A stretch of 17,686 bases of DNA, taken from positions 1-17,686 of the forward strand of contig PWWM01000192.1 in the NCBI GenBank assembly GCA_003561495.1, in the 5' to 3' direction. The notes beneath the pieces were generated by a model. That model saw only the letters and a list, made by a program, of their open reading frames with translations. It had not been told where the DNA came from and ran no database searches. The position numbers and the translations under genes were made by a program. Below, piece by piece: positions 14,088 to 17,686 of this stretch; position 1 is the first letter of the stretch, and each line of letters begins with the position of its first letter. The DNA comes from Gammaproteobacteria bacterium (GTDB taxonomy: Bacteria; Pseudomonadota; Gammaproteobacteria; Xanthomonadales; Wenzhouxiangellaceae).

Positions 14088-14930
14088 TTGAATCATCCTG
14101 CCGTCGCCATTGAAGGTGCGGGTCTTGGACTGCGGCGGGCTCTGCTGAGCCCGCTGCAGGAGGCTGATCTATCCGATCTGGGGTTCATGGAAATCGCTCC
14201 GGAGAACTGGATCGAGGTGGGCGGTCGGCTGGGTCGCAAACTGCACTACTTCACCGAACGCTTTCCGTTCGCCTGCCACGGACTCTCGCTATCGCTGGGC
14301 GCCCCGGAGCCTCTGGATGAGCATTACCTGAAACGTCTGCGCCGATTTCTGGACCGGCACGATATTTCAGTATTTTCCGAGCATCTCAGCTATTGTTCCG
14401 AGCATGGTCACCTGTATGACCTGATGCCCCTGCCCTTCCTGCCGGAGACGGTCGACTGGGTGGCCGGGCGCATCGACCAGGTCCAGGAGTTGCTGGGCCG
14501 GCAGATCGCGGTGGAAAACATTTCCTACTATGCACCGGCGGCCACCGAAATGAGCGAGTTGGAGTTCATCAACGCCGTGCTGGACCAGGCCGACTGCCTT
14601 TTGTTGCTTGATGTCAACAACGTGCACGTCAACAGCGTCAATCACCGCTATGACCCTCATGCATTTCTGAACGGTATTCCTGTCGAGCGGGTGGGGTATA
14701 TCCACATCGCCGGCCATCACCATGAAGCCGAGGACCTGATTGTCGATACCCACGGGGCGGCGGTCGATGAACCGGTCTGGGCGTTGCTGGAGGCCGCCTA
14801 CGCCCGCTTCGGGCCACGAGCCACTTTGCTGGAGCGTGATTTCCAGTTTCCGCCGGTTGCGGAGTTGCTTGAAGAAATCGGGCGCATTCGCGCCATCCAG
14901 ACCAGGTTCGAGACCGAGGCGATTGGCTAA
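14088..14930 (+). CDS. MNIO (DUF692) multinuclear non-heme iron oxidase, HvfB/BufB/MbnB family
   Basis: The product has 280 residues and a TIM-barrel oxidase fold. The start must be the TTG at 14088: an in-frame TGA lies two codons upstream, and the family motif GAGLGLRRALL begins at residue 10. Conserved metal-site segments are FMEIAPENW (33-41), CHGLSLSLG (63-71), FSEHLSY (96-102), VENISYY (142-148), LLDVNNVHVNSVNH (173-186), YIHIAGHHHE (204-213), DTHGAAVDEPVWALL (220-234) and LLERDF (247-252). His64, Glu98, His99, Glu143, Asp175, Asn178, His206 and His222 are the likely iron ligands. Family members oxidise precursor cysteines using oxygen. Placement 15 bases after the EGACG precursor makes that the substrate. 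The DUF2063 partner that normally follows is absent, and the gene end overlaps frdB's end on the other strand. Confidence 0.95.
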   Translation: MNHPAVAIEGAGLGLRRALLSPLQEADLSDLGFMEIAPENWIEVGGRLGRKLHYFTERFPFACHGLSLSLGAPEPLDEHYLKRLRRFLDRHDISVFSEHLSYCSEHGHLYDLMPLPFLPETVDWVAGRIDQVQELLGRQIAVENISYYAPAATEMSELEFINAVLDQADCLLLLDVNNVHVNSVNHRYDPHAFLNGIPVERVGYIHIAGHHHEAEDLIVDTHGAAVDEPVWALLEAAYARFGPRATLLERDFQFPPVAELLEEIGRIRAIQTRFETEAIG

Positions 14931-15661
14931 GCCTTGACCATCTTGCGTCGTAAAAAGGCGATCTGGGTCTGCAGCGGCAAATCCTTGGGGCAGACATCCT
15001 GGCAGCCGAGCAGGCTCATGCAGCCAAACACGCCGTCATCGTCGCCGATCAGTTCGTAGAAATCCTCGTCGGTTCGCTGATCTCGCGGGTCCAGTCGGAA
15101 ACGGGCCAGCTTGTTGAGGCCAACCGCGCCGACGAATTTCTCGCGCATGCGGGCCGTGCCGCAGGCGGCCACGCAGCAGCCGCACTCGATGCAGCGGTCG
15201 AGTTCGTAGATTTCTTCGGCCAGGTCCGGGTCCATGGGTTCTTCGAGCCGGTCCGGATTGACCGCCTCGTTTTGATGCACCCAGGTTTCGAGGCGCTCGC
15301 TCATGGCGCGCATCCATTCACCGGTATCCACGCTCAAGTCGCCGATCAGTTTGAATACCGGCAGCGGCGCCAGGGTGATTTCGGCATCGAGTTTCTCGGT
15401 CAGGGTACGGCAGGCCAGATTGGGGCGACCATTGATCAGCATGCCGCAACTGCCGCAGATGCCGGCCCGGCAGACGAAGTCATACTGCAAGGAAGGCTCG
15501 AACTCGTCGCGAATCCGGTTCAGGGCGATATACAGGGTCATGCCCGGGGTTTCGTCGATCTGGTAACTGGCCATGTGCGGTTCGCTACCTGGGTCGGACG
15601 GATTGTGACGCAGGATATTGATCGTCAACCGGCGTGGCTTCGAACGGGTTTCATCAGTCAT
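14927..15661 (-). CDS. frdB: Fumarate reductase iron-sulfur subunit, Wolinella type
   Basis: The product has 244 residues. It carries electrons between the quinone site and the flavin in quinol:fumarate reductase on the inner membrane. Cys64, 69, 72 and 84 (FVCRAGICGSCG, NLACRT) bind [2Fe-2S]; Cys157, 160, 163 and the CIECGCCVAACG region bind [4Fe-4S]; Cys214, 220 and 224 (CMSLLGCQDVCP) complete the [3Fe-4S]/[4Fe-4S] set. Wide stretches read like the epsilonproteobacterial enzyme (FKLIGDLSVDTG, RTDEDFYELIGDDDGVFGCM, FLRRKMV). The ATG at 15661 has GGAG eight bases upstream inside frdA and overlaps the frdA stop by eight bases, so the two are co-translated. Confidence 0.95.
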   Translation of the reverse strand: MTDETRSKPRRLTINILRHNPSDPGSEPHMASYQIDETPGMTLYIALNRIRDEFEPSLQYDFVCRAGICGSCGMLINGRPNLACRTLTEKLDAEITLAPLPVFKLIGDLSVDTGEWMRAMSERLETWVHQNEAVNPDRLEEPMDPDLAEEIYELDRCIECGCCVAACGTARMREKFVGAVGLNKLARFRLDPRDQRTDEDFYELIGDDDGVFGCMSLLGCQDVCPKDLPLQTQIAFLRRKMVKA

Positions 15662-17636
15662 TTTTGATCTCCACGCGTTCGTTGCGGCCGCGGTATTTTT
15701 CCGGCAGCAGGTGGTCGAAGGGCATCAGGGCGTGCTGAAGCTTGAATCGGTCGGCATCCGGCTTTTCGGAACGAATGCGCTCGACTTCAGCCACGCGCTT
15801 TTCGGTGTCGGGGTGGTCGAGGTGGTTACGGGTGCCATAGCCACGAAAACCCGGCGGCAGTTCCATACTGTCCACGGCGATGGATTCATAGTCCAGCTTC
15901 GGCAGGGTGGCCTTTTCGTCGGTCCAGGTGGCCAGGGTGCGGTTGAGCCAGTCACGATCATTGCGTTGCGGGTAGTCTTCGCGAAAGTGCGCGCCGCGAC
16001 TTTCGGTGCGCTCGCGCGCGCCCAGGGCCACGCACATGGCCAGCTTGAGCATCTTCTGCAAGCGGTAGGCGCCGACCAGTTCGGGGTTGGCCCCGCTCGC
16101 CCGGCTGCGAACACCGATATGGCGGCTGCGCTCGATCAGAGTCTCAAGTTCGCCGACTGCCTCGTCGAGTTCCTCGCCGGTGCGGAAGATGCCGACCTTG
16201 TCGATCATGATCTCTTCCATGCGCTGGCGGATCGGCGCGGCACTTTCCCGGCCGTGTCCCTGTTGCAGACGGTCCAGCGCCGCCTGTTCGCGCTCCAGGA
16301 ATTCACCGACCAGGCGGGTCGGAATGTTGATGTCACGGCCCTCGCCCTGGCAGAAATCGCCAATGAACTCCGAGACGATCATGCCCGAGACTACGGTTTC
16401 AGCGACTGAATTACCGCCCAGGCGGTTGAAGCCGTGCATGTCCCAGCAAGAGGCCTCGCCGCAGGCGAACAGGCCTTTGAGCGTCGGGCTCTGGCCGGTG
16501 TGGTCGGTGCGGATGCCGCCCATGGAGTAATGCTGGGTGGGGCGCACCGGGATCCAGTCCCTGGCCGGGTCGATGCCGAGAAAGTAGTGGCAGATCTCCT
16601 TGACCTCGCGCAGGTTCTTCTCGACATGTGTCCGGCCAAGCACGCTGATGTCCAGCCACAAATGATCGCCGTAGGGGGAATTCACCCCCTTGCCGGCGCG
16701 CATGTGCTCGGTCATGCGCCGCGAGACCACGTCGCGCGAGGCCAGCTCGCGTTTTTCCGGCTCATAGTCGGGCATGAAACGATGGCCGTCGACATCGCGC
16801 AGGATGCCGCCGTCGCCGCGGCAGCCCTCCGTGGTCAGAATGCCGGCCGGCACGATGGCGGTGGGATGAAACTGCACCGCCTCCATGTTGCCCAGTTGGG
16901 CCTGACCGGTTTCCAGCGCGATGGCCGCACCGATGCCTTCGCAAATGATGCCGTTGGTCGATACCTTGTAGATGCGCCCGTAACCGCCGGTGGCGATGGT
17001 GGTCGCTCGCGCAACGAAGGCGGTCAGCTCGCCGTTGACCAGATTCCTGACGATCGCTCCATAGCAACGCCCACCATCGTGAATCAGCGCAATGGCTTCC
17101 ATGCGCTCCATGACCGGGATACCGTTGGCGATGGTCTGGTCGCCGAGCGCAAACAGCATGGCGTGACCGGTGCCATCTGAGGTGTAGCAGGTGCGCCACT
17201 TCTTGGTGCCGCCGAAATCGCGGGCCGTGATCAGGCCGTGGGTGCGCGGGTCTTCGGTAATCACCACCCTTTCGGCATTGATGACGGTTTCGCGATCACC
17301 CTGGCGGACCCGGTTCCAGGGCACGCCCCATGCAGCCAGTTCGCGAATCGCCTTGGGCGCGACATGGGTGAACATGCGCACCACCTTTTGATCGGCACCC
17401 CAGTCGCTGCCCTTGACGGTGTCCTCGAAATGCACATCCTCGTTGTCGCCGCGCCCCATCACGCTGTTGCCCAGGCTGGCCTGCATGCCGCCCTGGGCGG
17501 CGCAGGAGTGCGAGCGCTTGGCCGGCACCAGGCTGAGCACGATGGTATCCAGTCCGCGCCGCTTGACGCCGATGGCAGTGCGCATGCCGGCCAGGCCGCC
17601 GCCAATGACCAGCACGTCGGTGTAAACCAGTTTCAT
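15654..17636 (-). CDS. frdA: Fumarate reductase flavoprotein subunit, Wolinella type
   Basis: The product has 660 residues, close to the Wolinella FrdA length of about 656 and well above the E. coli FrdA of about 600. It holds covalent FAD and reduces fumarate (or oxidises succinate) on the cytoplasmic face. GGGLAG (12-17) binds FAD. His43 in RSHSCAAQGG is the flavin-linking histidine, at the same number as in Wolinella. Phe141, His257 (QFHPTA), Arg301 and His369 (QHYSMGG) fall at the same positions as the known active-site residues, and Arg405 (HGFNRLGGNS) is shifted by one. GTKKWRTCYTSDGTGH and GCRGDGGILRDVDGHRFMPD are further class signatures. The start ATG overlaps the stop of an upstream frame at the right edge. 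'Succinate dehydrogenase' is the alternative name; direction depends on the quinone used. Confidence 0.95.
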   Translation of the reverse strand: MKLVYTDVLVIGGGLAGMRTAIGVKRRGLDTIVLSLVPAKRSHSCAAQGGMQASLGNSVMGRGDNEDVHFEDTVKGSDWGADQKVVRMFTHVAPKAIRELAAWGVPWNRVRQGDRETVINAERVVITEDPRTHGLITARDFGGTKKWRTCYTSDGTGHAMLFALGDQTIANGIPVMERMEAIALIHDGGRCYGAIVRNLVNGELTAFVARATTIATGGYGRIYKVSTNGIICEGIGAAIALETGQAQLGNMEAVQFHPTAIVPAGILTTEGCRGDGGILRDVDGHRFMPDYEPEKRELASRDVVSRRMTEHMRAGKGVNSPYGDHLWLDISVLGRTHVEKNLREVKEICHYFLGIDPARDWIPVRPTQHYSMGGIRTDHTGQSPTLKGLFACGEASCWDMHGFNRLGGNSVAETVVSGMIVSEFIGDFCQGEGRDINIPTRLVGEFLEREQAALDRLQQGHGRESAAPIRQRMEEIMIDKVGIFRTGEELDEAVGELETLIERSRHIGVRSRASGANPELVGAYRLQKMLKLAMCVALGARERTESRGAHFREDYPQRNDRDWLNRTLATWTDEKATLPKLDYESIAVDSMELPPGFRGYGTRNHLDHPDTEKRVAEVERIRSEKPDADRFKLQHALMPFDHLLPEKYRGRNERVEIKND

Positions 17637-17686
17637 GATTGACTGTCCGTGAACTGTAGTGATGCGACCAGGTAGGCGGGTCGCTC
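17633..17686 (-). CDS. C-terminal end of upstream gene, possibly frdC (cytochrome b subunit)
   Basis: Reading in from the right edge on the minus strand, a frame of 17 codons (ERPAYLVASLQFTDSQS) ends at a TGA that overlaps the frdA ATG as ATGA. That overlap is typical of operons, and in the Wolinella type the order is frdC-frdA-frdB. The visible tail has no diagnostic residues, and another frame is also open across this short stretch, so the call rests on context. Confidence 0.35.
   Translation of the reverse strand, partial: ERPAYLVASLQFTDSQS

Noticed and set aside
13686..14096. Minus-strand open frame of 136 codons opposite the RiPP precursor.
   Set aside because: It is created by the repeat structure of the precursor; no ribosome site or sensible protein results.

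Overview
The window looks like the chromosome of a GC-rich gammaproteobacterium. NadA, NadB, TatA and an MNIO (DUF692) enzyme are of proteobacterial type. Two secreted proteins end in an F-x-D-R-F tail of a kind I associate with Xanthomonadales/Wenzhouxiangella-like bacteria; that placement is inference. There are no tRNA or rRNA genes, no CRISPR array and no insertion sequence. Coding is dense, and no gene-free stretch exceeds about 225 bases.

Left part (1-5405), cell-surface genes. A large minus-strand gene, cut by the left edge, encodes a signal peptide, a cohesin-like domain, a hydrophobic segment, a dockerin motif, three Ig-like domains, a VCBS/cadherin-like domain and FG-GAP-type repeats. 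It is divergent from a secreted protein with an InlB-type repeat and a C-terminal sorting-type tail, which is followed by a small PagP-like outer-membrane barrel. A secreted parallel beta-helix protein converges on the barrel gene with a one-base gap.

Middle (5627-11457). nadA and nadB form a two-gene operon for quinolinate, the NAD precursor. nadB converges on a second beta-helix protein, and an interrupted stem-loop runs exactly from one stop codon to the other. A radical SAM protein of unknown role follows, then a solitary tatA. Upstream of tatA is a near-perfect FNR/ANR-type box, placed about where a class II activator would sit relative to an extended -10.

Right part (11577-17686). A GtrA-GT39 fusion glycosyltransferase ends at an intrinsic terminator. 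Next is the most interesting locus: a small exported precursor with ten EGACG repeats in two blocks (4+6), separated by a Lys/Glu linker, followed 15 bases later by an MNIO enzyme that starts with TTG. This resembles the HvfA/HvfB copper-RiPP systems, but no DUF2063 partner (HvfC type) is present. The MNIO gene overlaps frdB tail-to-tail by 3-4 bases, so no partner can follow. frdA and frdB (minus strand) encode a fumarate reductase strikingly close to the Wolinella/epsilonproteobacterial type, with active-site residues at nearly identical positions. The end of a probable upstream frdC touches the right edge.

Taken together, NadB (which can use fumarate as acceptor), the fumarate reductase and the FNR-like box suggest a facultative or microaerobic lifestyle. 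The MNIO locus suggests copper handling in the envelope. Both are inferences.
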